This document shows positions 48,563 to 60,800 of a stretch of 64,000 bases of DNA, one piece after another. The number at the start of each line of letters is the position of its first letter. The stretch's first letter is position 1. The DNA is taken from the NCBI RefSeq assembly GCF_965638725.1, contig NC_134950.1, forward strand, positions 104,768,802 to 104,832,801. Reading direction: 5' to 3'. The position numbers were made by a program, and so were the translations under genes. Source of the DNA: Aptenodytes patagonicus. Its lineage: Eukaryota > Chordata > Aves > Sphenisciformes > Spheniscidae. The notes beneath the pieces were generated by a model. That model worked only from the letters and a program-made list of their open reading frames with translations, had not been told where the DNA came from and did no database searches.

Positions 48563-51500
48563 ACAACAAATGCAGCACCTGAGTCCAGAGAGTCTAATTT
48601 TTCATAAGCTCAGAGCACCCAGAAGTCTAACTGGAATGAATGAAAACTATGTAACTTGAAGTGTAGAAAACAGCTTTTCAAACTCCATCCCTCAGTTTCA
48701 TTGTGTGGTAACTGGAAGCGTGCATAATTCCTTAATCACAAGACGGCCATGGCAGAGAAGAAAACATCTGATCAGATCCTTACTTTTTTAAGATGTACCT
48801 AAGTCAACAATATTTTTCTCCATCTATCTCACTGACAATCATGTCTAGTTTTTCCATAACATTTTCCATGTGTACATTAAAATTTACCTAACCTTCACAC
48901 CCTACAATACAGTATGATCTGTTCAGCATCCCTGTAGACAATGAGAAGATTGATAAGCATTTAAAAAGAAGCCCTACTGAGGTTGTAAAAATACAGAAAT
49001 TATTTTTTTCCAGAAACAGACTCTTCTACAGTGAATGAAAAATGCCCTAAAAGTTAAGCAATTTGAGAAATGGTCTGCTCTAGGATTGCTAGATTTTTTC
49101 AAGACAGGTGCACACAGAGAGAGGTAACTATTTTCAAAGTGGTATCAACACTAGTTTTATGACAGAACTGCATTTGCAGGCTTTACTCAGAAGAAGTGAA
49201 GGCCACACAGGCCTTTAAAGAAAAGATCAGACCTTGCTGCTATAGCTTCAGAAATCACAATCATCCAATGCAGAAACCAAGGGAATATCTCTGTTCTCTT
49301 GCTGAGCTGCAAGGAACCAATCAGAATAAGTTTCCCTATCTCACAAAGACAAACAATAGAAAAATTAAGTGTAAATCAGTGGAGCTGAAAGAACATGCAG
49401 GGAAAAATCTTATCTGCTTGTCAGCACTCAAAATCCAGAAGGCTTAAATTACAGCTGCATCATTTGCAGCAAAATTTGAGCATAAAAATTTTTGCATGTA
49501 CTCTTTCCAAATGCCATTTTGAAATCCTTACTGATGTCGTGCAAAATGTTTCCTTATGAAAAGTTCTAGCCTTTTTAATCAAGGAATGTCTCTTGGAGCA
49601 GTCAACCTGTTTTAATGTTGAATCAATGTAAATTTTAACATTTTGCCTTCAGCAATAGGGAAGATGATAAATATTTTGTCCTGTTCACTGAGGTGAATTT
49701 TGTGTCTCTAAAGCAAAATGTATACTCCATAATGAAAACTGCAAATGAAAGGTGCAAATTTGCTGCTACTGATGATACACTCCAGCTACAGAGAGAGCAC
49801 CTAGGGGAGCTACACAATCTCACATCACATCACAGCCCAGGAAATGGGGAATAATGAGTGGCATCAGGACTGCATTAATGGCTAGTGAAAGAACCAAGAG
49901 AGTGAACATCTACAAAAAAAACCAAATCAGTGCCTGTTAGACAAATTTATCACCCAGTGATTTTTACAAATAAACACAGAAAGAGAGAGGGAGATGGGGA
50001 TGATGAATCTGGAGGGGGAAAAAAACCAAACCCAAAAAACAACAGAAAAAACCCCTACATCACTTACATCTTAACAGGCAGTATCATATACCCCACGGCA
50101 AAGTAGGCTGGCAGAACAACATGCCTGAATTCCTTGTAGGGATCATGCACTGGACAACTTTGTATCTCATAACTCTCACGCTTACCCCACCTCCCAAGGG
50201 CTCAGTGTGGGAGAACAACCATGCTTATGGAAATGGATAAACCAATGCAAACTTGCAGTGTTATTTCAATACTAATACTACCAACTGCTGCTTTTGTATT
50301 TCACAACTTATATAAAATTAAAAAAAAGTAGCAGTTTGTTCTGAAAGCTTTACAAGTTAGAAAATTTTCTATCTCAGAAAGTTACTTTGAATATATTTAT
50401 ATTATCAGCAAACTCAAAGTAACACACTTAATTACCATTTCAAATAAGAAACTTGTATTGTTTTGCTGCCTCCCTACCAAGAACTGCAATAAAATCACCT
50501 TGTTTCCTTGCTGTTTGCACAATTGATTTCATAATCTGTCATCAGTTCCCATGGATGTTGACACAGTGATGTAAACAACCAGCCTGGAGTAAGTCTGCAT
50601 GTCAAAAGAAGAAACTATCCATTTTGTATTTGGAAGCTGAAGTCTCAGTTCAGAATACAGAACAGAAGGGTCTGGTCTGGTTTTAGGCAAAACACTGATT
50701 TTTCCTCGTTGATGTTCAATTACAACTGTCAGCTAGTCTGGAGTAAAGCAAATCCTATTCTTTTAATATGTTCTCAGCTGGCAGACAGCATTTTACAGAA
50801 TAGGACATAAGCGGGTGTCTAGCCAGTATTACACTAAGTTTAGTTAATGGCTAATCTGGCATTTGTTCAATTGTGTACTTCAAATGGCAAGACAGAGAAG
50901 GTGCACAAAAGGAAAAAAGACTAAGCTCCATCTTCACCACCTAATTTATGTGGCTGATGGAAGTGATAGCATATCAGAAGTGTCAGCATTCTAGTGAAAG
51001 CTGGCATGTAAATATTTATGCATTGTGCAAGATAGTCAAGCCCTGGCTGGCTGTCCTCTTCTATATTTCTAGCAATAACAGAAACTGCAGTTCAGATAAG
51101 AAAAAGCTATAAAGTTGTACATCACAGAATTTAAAACAATTTAAAATGGTCATTAATAAGAACCTGAACATGTAAAATGCTAAATGCTTCCAAGGTCTGA
51201 GTAACCTGTTATCTGGGAATAAAAAGTACTCAGTGCTACTCAGAAGGACCTGGCTTCTTGCCAGATTACCTAGGAAACTATACATGAAGTTTTAAAATGA
51301 GAAATAAACCATGGCTTCAGTTGCAATAAATTCTGGTGCTTTGTTTGGCTTTTCTGAAAATATGAAAATCAGATCATTAATAGTGTGCATTACTGATTTC
51401 CCCCCTCCTCAAACACACCTGCTGCCAGTGCCTTGTGCAGGTAGCAAAATCAGTTGGTAGCAACTGAAAAATATTTCCATCTGAGGACGATGCGTGGGCC

Positions 51501-51569
51501 TTCATACATGAGCTTAGAGGTATCAAGCAAGCTCCATCTGAAGCTGAAGAGAGCAATTTCATCTGCCTT

Positions 51570-53045
51570 CTCTTGCTTAGCCTTTAAAGTGAAACAAACC
51601 CAGTTCCCTAAGCTGCTTCTTGTGTCATAGGCTCCAGCCCCCTAAACATTTTTGTGTTTTTCTCTTCTGTTTGCAAATACCTCTCTTGTACTGGGAAGGA
51701 CTCAAAACTGGACAAAATATTCTAGATGCAATCTCAGAGGTGCCAAGTCAAGGGAGATAATCCGTCCCCTTGATGTGCTGGCTGTGCTCTTACAAATGCT
51801 GCTCAGCCTGCACAGTCAACCTTCATCAGCAAAAGGGAGCGCTGCTGACTCATTGTCAACTTGCTAGCCACAAGAGCTGCATGGCCCCTCCTGCAGAGTT
51901 GCTCCTTAGCCTACCCATGCTGACTGTACCAATGCATAGTTACCCTGTCCCAGGTACCCCACTTCATACTTTGTTGCACTTCATGAGGCTCAGGTCAGCT
52001 TATTCCTTTAAGCTGTTGAGATCGCTCTGAAAGGCAGCCCTGCATATCACCCGATAATGACAGTTTGGCTTTACTACTGAGCCTGGATAAGGCTGCATCC
52101 TGTGCCATCATCCACGTTACCGATGAACATGTTAAAAAGTATCAGACCCAGTATCAAACCCACCATTCATAAATAGGTGCCAGTTAAATTTCAACCAACT
52201 TTTAAGTCCCATTGAACCAGCCAGTTTTTCATCCACCTTGTAGCCCACAAATCCAGTCTCTATCTTCCTTAAGGATATCTTTCTTGCCATATCTACCACA
52301 CTTCTTCCAATTTCTCCTACAAATATGGAAGTCCACGTTGGAAGAAAGATAAATGACAATAACTGCTCTCCCTTCATCCACAGAGCCAGTTATTTCACCG
52401 CTGAGGCAAAGAGGTTGTTTAAGTATGATTTGCCCATAGGAAATCCATGTTGGCTATTCCCAATAACAAGCATCAGTTTCCATTTCTCGACAAGCTTTGG
52501 CTTTCCAAATTTCATCCCTGCATGCCCAGGCAATGTCTCTATACTGCTCATTAGCAGTCCATCCCCTCTTCTACCTACCACACTATACCTCTTTTAGTAT
52601 GAGGTCAGGAGCCCTCTGTTCAAACTGGCCTCCTGCTATGCCTGCTTGTTTTCTTGCATATGGGGATAGTTCTTGTGCTTTGAGGAAGATGCCCTTGGAG
52701 GTCAACCAGATCTCCTGTGTTCCTCTGCACTTCAGGGCAACCTCGCACAGGATCCTGCCTTCTAGTTTCCCAAACAAGCCAAAGTCCACTCTCCTGAATT
52801 TCAGGATTTTTATTTTGTTATTTGCCATCCCCACTTCCTTCAGGGTCCTAAACCCTATTGTCTCATGGCCACTGCAACTAAGGCTGCCACTCAGTATCAC
52901 ACCCCCAACCAGTTTCTGTTTACTCATGAGTAGCAAATCCAGCAGAATGCCTTTCCTAATCATGTATCCCACTACCTATATCAAAAAGTTGTCTCCAACA
53001 CACCCCAGAAATCTCCCGGATTGTTTGTGCCCTGGGTAGTTAAAG
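51570..53045 (-). mobile_element. Degraded CR1-type LINE remnant, possibly composite
   Basis: Diverged but recognisable CR1 text in reverse orientation. It starts with AACAAACCCAGTTCCC, passes CTTGTACTGGGAAGGACTCA and AAAACTGGACAAAATATTCTAG near 51.69-51.73 kb, then GATGAACATGTTAAAAAGTA near 52.12 kb and GATTTGCCCATAGGAAATCC near 52.43 kb. The corresponding parts of the intact copy at 42.6-44.6 kb run in the same order. After about 52.59 kb the text changes to another segment seen in bird CR1-type elements (CTCATGGCCACTGCAACTAA near 52.86 kb, AAATCTCCCGGATTGTTTGT near 53.01 kb). That suggests an internal deletion or two adjoining copies. Frames are broken throughout, so it is much older than the other CR1. 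Confidence 0.75.
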
Positions 53046-53739
53046 TGTATTTACAAACAACTGTTTTTAACTCCCTCCCATTTGTTTACAATCTCACATT
53101 AACAATCATTCTTCAGCACTGAGCCTACCACCAGGAAGTCAGAAAAATGCTCAAGAATCCCTTACGTTGTTGGGATGACTTTTAGCCTGAGAAATCTATT
53201 GGGTAAACTGTGATTCCTTACACTGCAGCATGGATCAGAAATATTATCTTGTGGCCTCGGTGGCTAGCCCCAAGCCATAATCAACAGACACCAAAAGCAA
53301 ATGCAACATCTTGTGGACTGGACACAAAGTTGAACAAGTTGGCAAATTCCTACAAACACGTAAGATGAAAAAGAGGACTGTCTTGTGAGCAATTCACTAG
53401 CAGAAAAAAAAAAAAAGAGGTAAGTTTTCAGCAAATAATTTAAGTAGTACTACGCTCCACTTCATTGGAATAATCTTCAACTTACCTATTTCCTGTATTA
53501 TTTCAGTTCACAGGAGTTTCTTTTAAAAACAAATCAAAGTAAAACAAAGAGGATATAATCTTATGTTTAGTTATCAAGATCTATTTATTGCACATAAGTC
53601 TTACGATGAAAAAGTTGGCCAACTAAGTACTCTGTTGTTCCAACAGAAGAAAGTGCTAGCAGCTTTAATAAAAATCAGATAAATCCACACCTGTTTGTGG
53701 TTCAGGACTGCAGGAATTCTAACCTTTATTCTGTGCCAT

Positions 53740-53783
53740 AGTCCCTTTATCCCTTTACACTGCTCCACCAGTATAAAGGGACT
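53740..53783. repeat. Inverted repeat, 11-bp perfect arms
   Basis: AGTCCCTTTAT (53740-53750) and ATAAAGGGACT (53773-53783) are exact reverse complements around a 22-base loop. A second overlapping pairing is possible (CCCTTTACACTG with CAGTATAAAGGG, one mismatch). It could be the end of a small DNA element, but no family was identified. Confidence 0.8.
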
Positions 53784-54074
53784 GTGATCCAGGTGGATCT
53801 ATTTGGTAGGTAGGGAGTCCTGATTCTCTAAGGCCCTGTAAGGGCTCTCAGAGCAGTTCTCAAGCTGATGTATGATGAAGAGGTAGCTGATATTTGACAC
53901 ATTAACAGAGAAAGGAAGATTTGCTAAAGCTACCATAAAAGAAGCCGTATCGTTGAGCTGTTACAATCATCCCCACAGAATTATGCTGTACACTTGAAAG
54001 AAACTGGGGAAAGAAAAATAACACACAACCTGTGATCCTAAAAATATGCCATTTATTTAAAGCTCAATCAATAC

Positions 54075-54175
54075 CTGGTCCAGTGGAACTTCTACACGAG
54101 TATCTTCATCTTCCTGCACTTCAGCTGCCCCCCACATTTCAGACCACTCTTCGCTGGCTTTATAAACATCTTCAC
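54075..54175 (-). CDS. DCDC2: DCDC2 third-from-last coding exon
   Basis: An exon of 101 bases on -. The acceptor is CATTGTAG (AG at 54177-54176) and the donor is GACCAG|GTATTG at 54075/54074. Only one frame is open: the first two bases (GT) complete a codon begun in the preceding exon, followed by 33 codons. It contains EDVYKASEEWSEMWG, then AAEVQEDEDTRVEVPLDQ, which closely matches the mammalian DCDC2 segment AAEVQEDEDT...VPVDQ that I remember. It exits in phase 0 into the RPAETV exon at 40739, the same junction as in mammals. It belongs to the region after the second doublecortin domain. The exon before it, ending in phase 1, is not recognised in this window. Confidence 0.93.
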
Positions 54176-57100
54176 CTACAATGGGAAAGATACAGAGTGG
54201 AAGGAAGTGAAGTCCAATTGTGACACTGTGTGGCACAACTACTGAACTGCATTCAATTTTGTTTCTGAGAGCACGTTTCTGAGCTGACCCACCATTCCCT
54301 ATACAGTTCTTTCAATGAAGTTTTCAGTCTTCCATTATTGTCAATCCTTTTTAATAACAAATACTTCCATGCCACACCATTTGGGGAAAGGAAAGGAAAC
54401 AGAGACTGAACAAAGCCCTGGATCTGAAGTTCCTTCACTTCTGGCAAAGGTCAGGAGTAAATCTGAACTTAATACATTACAACATCATATTACTTCTATT
54501 TCTACAGTCAATGATAATACCCTCTAGTAATTAGCATTATAACACAACTAGCAAAAATCTCAGGCTCTGAATCAAGAACAAACATGGTGAACCAGGAAAG
54601 GAGCAAAAGATGAACAGAAACAGTGGGATTAATGCTACTCCCCACCCTTGGGCACGTGCAAGTAGAATTATATCTGAAACTTCACACCCACATTAAAAAA
54701 GCACATACTCCTAGCTAACAAGGTTAATGGTTACAACGATATTCGATTTTGCAAAGATTTTACACCATTTAGTTTGAGTAATTTTTTTCCCCCCAAGTGT
54801 AAGTAATAACTAGGGGTCTTCAAGGTTTCTAATGTGGGTCTTTCAGTATCAGCTAACTAGGAAAGTGAAGACAGGTACATACAGAAAACAAACAATTTCC
54901 AAGTGACACACATTCCTCTCTCCCTTCCCCCCAAACTGAAAACAGCCCAGAAATTAAAAGCACAGGTTACTCCAAATCATCTCCCTCTCTCTCCATCTAT
55001 CTAGGAAAGACAGATGGTCCTATGTTGACGTGTTCATATCCAACATAATAAGTAACTACAATAAGAAAGAGGAAAAAATACTTGTTCTGTTTTGGATTGC
55101 CTCTTAATTCTTCATAAAAGGATGTGAACTTGATATCAACTGACTACGCAAATTGATCTACATTGCTGGACACTGTTAAATAAACAGCCCTAGTGAAGCA
55201 CTGAACCATTCATAGAACCATTGAGAAAGAGGAAAAAGAATGGATGAAAAACCAAGACTTGGAGAACTCTGGTGTCCACCTGCATAAGAAGTCAGCATTG
55301 ACTACTCTGGAGGTTAGTTTTCCAGTTAGTTTCTCATCACTATGAGAGCCAAGGAAAGAGTTTACTCTGGGAACAAAATTCTGAGGCATACCATACCACT
55401 GCAAATGGCTAACTGGGGGGAGGTGCCAGCTCATCCAGATGGCCTTAGATGTCTACTGACAGGCCACTGACCAGAGCACCAGAAATGAAAGCTGTTCTCA
55501 CTGTTTGAAATAAAGAGGCAGAAATGGGGAAGTCTATGAAACACAACAATGATATTCCAGAGTGGTGCAGCTGGCTGCATCTTAGGAGAGAGATTTTCTG
55601 ATGGACATAGCAGCTTGCACACCTGAGCATCAGTCCCGCTGGAACCTCCCCACCCAACCAAAAAATCTATATTACTTGTCCTCTGAAAGTACCGGTGTTG
55701 GAAATACCACAGGGTTCTCAGCATCATTGGTTGGATTCTTATCATAAACATATCACACATCTTGAAAAAGGTCCCATCTTCATACTTAGCATGGAAATAA
55801 TACTTTTCTTAATTTCCTTTTTTTTGTGGATTATTAAATATAATGCATCTGTTGTAGTATGTTCCACTGAAACCAACTAAGGACACCCAATATTTGCTGG
55901 CAGTATGGTAAATCTTAGACAATCTACATATACATCTCATTACAGACCCCCTTTGCCGAGACAGGCTTTTTTGACAAATTCAGCAGTAAGAACATGGAGT
56001 GGTTGAGAGTAGCAACAAATGCATCTGAATGCATGTACTTTTTCAAATAATCAATGCACTTCACATTTCCCATTTTTCTGAGCTCTCTAAGGGACAGAAG
56101 GTTCTGTTTCTCTTACCTGATATTATTGTTGCCTCTCATCATAGACATTCAATTGAGATATAGATCACCACCATATTCTGAGAGGTAAATGTAACGTGTT
56201 CCTTGAAAGCCACCATGATGACTCTCATAACTCAAGGCCTTCCCTTAAGTACCTTAAGAAAATAACCTTGTCCTAGATTCCTTGGCTCACTGAACTATAA
56301 AAAGTCAAATCAGTGTCTGGGAGAACTGCATTTAATATCACCACCATTCCATTTAGACTGTAATAATACCTTTGCCTTCAAGATCCCCAAGTCTTTCAAC
56401 CAAAATGGGGACTGTCTGGCCTCTAGAGATAAAAGGACTTTGGTGCAGAGGTAATTCTCATCAGCTTTTTCTCTGGCAGGGCAAAAGAGGAGGTACAAGG
56501 GAGATGAACATGTGTTGGCCCTGGAGGTCAAATCCACAAAATTCATCTGAAGAGCTGAGGATTCTCAATTTTAAAGCACCTCTCCTTAGAAGAGTAGATC
56601 AGCCTCAGGGCTATGCTGAATAACCCAGCAACTAAACTCCACACAAGGAGACAGACATGCAGTATTTTCAAAAACCTTAATCATGAAACCAGGAGGGAGT
56701 GAGGGAGAGGGAAGAAGACAATAAATTTCTACCTGGGTCATGCAACCAACTTTCCCATTCAAAAGAGTGTACCCAAAAAGCTAGTAACAGGGGGATTTCA
56801 ATAAGCAAAAACTGAAATCCCCATGGGATTTCCTCCAAGCACTTTCTAACAGACGTTTGCTCAGAAAGCTGGTCATAAATGAAAAGAGATTAGTTGAAAA
56901 GAGTTCTGCACAACCTTCCAGCATCTCTCAAGGATAACACTGTTCATTGTCTTGCACGGAAAGCACTCTAAAGTGAAATAGCATTCCTGCTCTTCCACAG
57001 AGTGGAAGATGCCAAAACTACATGGCAGGCTGCAATGGGAAAGAAAAGCAACCACAGAAGTCACAAAAAAAACTTCAAGGACAGTGTTTTCAGACAAAAT

Positions 57101-58779
57101 GGGAAATTATCCCATTTTCAGAACAGCTATAGTCTTTGAAGAAAACAAGTAGTTAAAGAACAGCATATTGCAAATGCATACAACACAAAAGATCGTTAGT
57201 TGGTTTCTGAAAGGATGGTAGAAAAGATTTTTTGTTAGAAAAGGAAAAGAAAAAATTATTTAAGGAAATAAGAAAATTGACAACAAAAGGGAAATGAATT
57301 ATTTACCTCTGCACAAACCTGAGAGTATGGAAGACAAATGGCCAAAACACATGTACCATTAATAGTCAGGGAAGGAAGAAAAACACTTAGGTCTGAAATG
57401 TGCCAAAACAGGTGAAAAAAAAAATGACACTAACTGAAAAATGGGAAAGTTGTAACACTTGAACAAATAAAAAATTACAAAGAAAATGGCAAGGAATGAA
57501 ATTAGTCTTACATTAGGACACGTACGCTTCTTGTCTTTTAGTACCAAAAGTGAAAAGAAATACAAAAATTGTAAAATAATTTACAAAAAATTAACTTGAT
57601 TAAATGAGGCATTAAGAAAATAGCTCAAAATGTAAACATTATTAGTGTTGCTACTCTACTTCAGCCACAAGTATTTACACTTTTTGCATGTGAATTTAGA
57701 AATAGCTGGAGGAGGGCAGCTGAGTGAAAGGCCAACATATTCCTTGTTTATGTGATTCTGTGTCAAGATCTTGTCAGCAGGAGTTTGCAGACCACATTAA
57801 TCACTATTATCAGTGCTGTGAGTTACTCAGCACCTCCCAAACAAATGTGTTAGGTTGGGTAATTTTGCCTCATATTTTATAGGTAATATGTCAGAAATGC
57901 TTTTTGATTTAGGAAAAAAAGGCACCAAAAAAAATCTTATTGATGCAATATTTCACATCTCTCTCTCTGAATCATTAGTCAGTTTCTACACGTCTCTAAG
58001 GGAGGAAAAAACAAGAAGGCATTTTAGAAAATGCTATAAATTAAATGAAAAAACATTTTTGTAAGTCTTCATTCTATATTGTTATGGGCTTATATTGCAA
58101 TCTCTACTAAAGTTAGAAATAAGTAGCGTATCTTACTGAAAAGAGAATTCCCAGCAGTTCCATTAGATGGAACATTTATGTCCACCCCAAATGGTTCATA
58201 AAATATTGTAGATTAAACGTGCTCCTCATACAAGAGCTAGTTCTGACTTTCTGTGCCTCAAACTAATTGAGAATTGGCCACAGTCAGGGTCATGGCAACG
58301 TTGGGGCAGAAGAGCTCTAAAAGGGGGTAAGAAAGGAAGGTAGGTCCAAGCCTTGCAGTCAAGCTGTGGCATATTCTACCCGTTTGCTCCAAGTTGAGTA
58401 GAAGATGATGGCAGCAAAGCATTCAAGGGCACTCTGAGCTCCAAAATGTCTCCCTACAGCTTTGCTGACAAGTATAAATCAGAGGATTTATTTCAGCTAG
58501 GTTCTCAGTTCTCCATGTCACAGTAAGTGCTGCTTCTGTCAACAGGTCAAGTAAAGTATTACTGAGAGTCTCCTGATCTTCTGTAAGGATATTTTTCCAT
58601 GGTGTCCAGACAACCAGAAGAGACTGTAATTTTTCAGGTTTTGCCAGTCACTGTGTGAAAACAGACTGTCTTGAGCTAAAAATCACCACTATTTTTTAAA
58701 CCCTATACAGAGAGAAGTGAGGTAACCTAAACAAACATCTCCCATTATTTCTGATTATTTTAAAGCAGGGTCATGTTCA

Positions 58780-59105
58780 GTAATTCTGGCATGAGGGAGA
58801 AAGAAGAACCCACAGAAGGGCAAAGAACAGACCACAAGAGGGAAAAGGCATTCAACAGGAGCAGCCAACTGGAGAGAGAGCATATGCAGAGGCTGGAGGA
58901 TATGGACACAGAGGGAGATGATGAGGGCACGGTAATGTTAGAAGGAATGTGCAGAATGAGCAAATAGGAAGATGAGGAAACACAGGTGGAAATTAAGGGA
59001 ATAAATGGGGTCCAGCACACTGGCAGGAAGGCAAAAAAATGGGTTATGTGCAGCAGAAGAGTAGAAGCTTGAAAGAATGAGAGGGGAAGAAAGAACAAGC
59101 CAGCA
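58780..59105 (+). repeat. Purine-rich (GA-rich) tract, degenerate
   Basis: About 325 bases in which the + strand is dominated by A and G (GAGGGAGAAAGAAGAA, GGAGAGAGAGCA, AGGAAGATGAGGAAA). It is not a clean tandem repeat. Its opposite strand gives a long Ser/Leu-rich open frame that follows from the composition. Confidence 0.6.
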
Positions 59106-60559
59106 GGTACCCATGCCAATTTAAGCTTCGTAAAGGAATCTTCCTTCAGGGAAGCTTGAGAAGAGGAATGTCATTTTACTAGTACCTATCTGCAATTGAA
59201 TTTCTATGTTCAGATGCTCCCACACATACTCATTTGTGACAAAGGTGCAGCAAAAAGCAACAATGAAAAAATGCTTATTGTTATCAGGCAAGTATTTTTC
59301 TTGATTTCTTATTCTTATTGATTCCTACAATAAACAATATTTAGTAAGACTCTGGATAGTGGCACTACAGTCTGGGGAAAGAATTCTCACAGCATTTTTT
59401 GGCTTCAGGCTGAAGGGATGAATGAAAACTGCAACTACAAGTGCTTTCCTATGGAGCTTCTCCAAGAGTTATGCTCTATCTCACCTCTTCTCCAGCTCCA
59501 TAATCCCACAGAGAGAAAGACTGATGAAATCTCAAGAGGATCCAGACTGCTTCAAGCTCTGAATTCCCCAAAGCCTTATGAGAGTTACCAGGAAAGGGAA
59601 CACTTGGAGTCTAATAACAGCTCTACTGCAGAAAGCTAGCTAGTGTCTCAAAAAAGTGGTGAACCAACTCAACCTGCCCTAAGCAAAGTCAAATGATACA
59701 CCTGTTGAAACACTGGCACCTACTTTATGGCTAACCTCTACAGGTAGCAGCAATGGAGCCACACAAACAGTGAGAACAAGGGAACATTTTCAGCAGAAAA
59801 AGGTGGTGAAATTACATGAGGGATGATGTTCTCAGAAGGCTTAGCTCTTTGGAAATCAGGTCCAGAGGCCATGGGTAGGAGAAAGGCAGAGTGGTCAGGC
59901 TTGGATCAGAACCTTAGAAAGGATGATGACTGATAAATAGGGTGTGGGGTTTCTGATTTTGTACTTGGCCAAGGTCTATTTCATTAAGTAAGCGGCTCAG
60001 TCCTCAGCTGGTTTCACCAAAGATAAGAAAAGGTGGTACTGTATTCCTACAGTACTTTTTCACCTCTGTGATTTTGTTGCAAATGGACAAATAAAACCAA
60101 TACAATTTAAGACAATGTTAAGACTGCTGTAAATTATGCTTCTTGCATAATGGATCTTCATCTTCAGAGTTACCTACTCTGTTCTGTCCCCTTACCCATG
60201 CCACCGATGTTGGCTTTGCAGCCCCTGAAAATTCATTTGTGTGAAAGGGAGTCCACTGACCATTCAGGGGAATTTTCTAGGTATTTTATACTTCTGGCTA
60301 ATCTCCTGATAGCTTAATTATCAGCAACAGCAAATTTATAAATGCCCAAAACATTTTAACTGACAGCATTTCACCTGATACATGTACCAATTGTCTCAAT
60401 ACGCAGATGTTCAGTGTATTGTGCAGTCACTCAGTTCAGAATGTACAGAAAGAAGCAAGGAATTGGTGCATGTATAACTGAGCAAACCTTGGCTAAAGTA
60501 CAAAGATCATTTTCTATCTGATGCCATTCAGTATTTCAGCTGGAATCCTTTTGTACACT

Positions 60560-60800
60560 TTGATAAACAAGAAAGTTATATGACTTTATTAAATAGTAAT
60601 TGAGTTATACATTGAACTAACTCATAAGAAATCTATATATTTTAAATAATTAAGCATAGCAATTAATGGCTCTTGTATAAGCTCCTTTCCTAACCAGCAT
60701 TAACTGTAAAACATTTATTGCAACACTAATTACAACATTATACAGTCATTAATGCATTTCAAATTTTAAACTGATTGAAGTTTAGCAGTAGGGATTAAAA
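60560..60800. other. Candidate conserved AT-rich non-coding block
   Basis: Dense TAAT/ATTA cores (AAATAATTAAGC, GCAATTAATGGC, CACTAATTACAA, CATTAATGCATT) with unbroken ordered sequence and no repeat signature, inside a DCDC2 intron. The pattern resembles homeodomain-bound enhancers, but that is inference from motif density. Confidence 0.25.

Larger units (their letters stand above)
40740..54074 (-). other. DCDC2 intron carrying three mobile elements
   Basis: A 13.3-kb phase-0 intron bounded by GTATTG at 54074 and CACCAG at 40740. It contains the CR1 at 42.57-44.62 kb, the solo LTR at 46.39-46.98 kb, a poly-T tract near 48.55 kb, a degraded CR1-like stretch at 51.57-53.05 kb and a hairpin at 53.74 kb. 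The remaining stretches (40.74-42.57, 44.62-46.39, 46.99-51.57 and 53.05-54.07 kb) show no gene. Confidence 0.9.

Noticed and set aside
56100-56185. AG...GTAAGAG pair on - near 56.1 kb
   Set aside because: All three frames between the sites contain stop codons.
57500-57560. Lys-rich frame on - ending at GTAAGA (57.5 kb)
   Set aside because: The donor leaves phase 0 in the open frame, whereas the next DCDC2 exon needs phase 1. No acceptor or similarity supports it.
60165-60235. Possible earlier DCDC2 exon on - ending in phase 1 before GTAACT
   Set aside because: Phase fits, but the translated sequence does not resemble the Lys/Ser-rich DCDC2 segment expected there, and no good acceptor precedes it.
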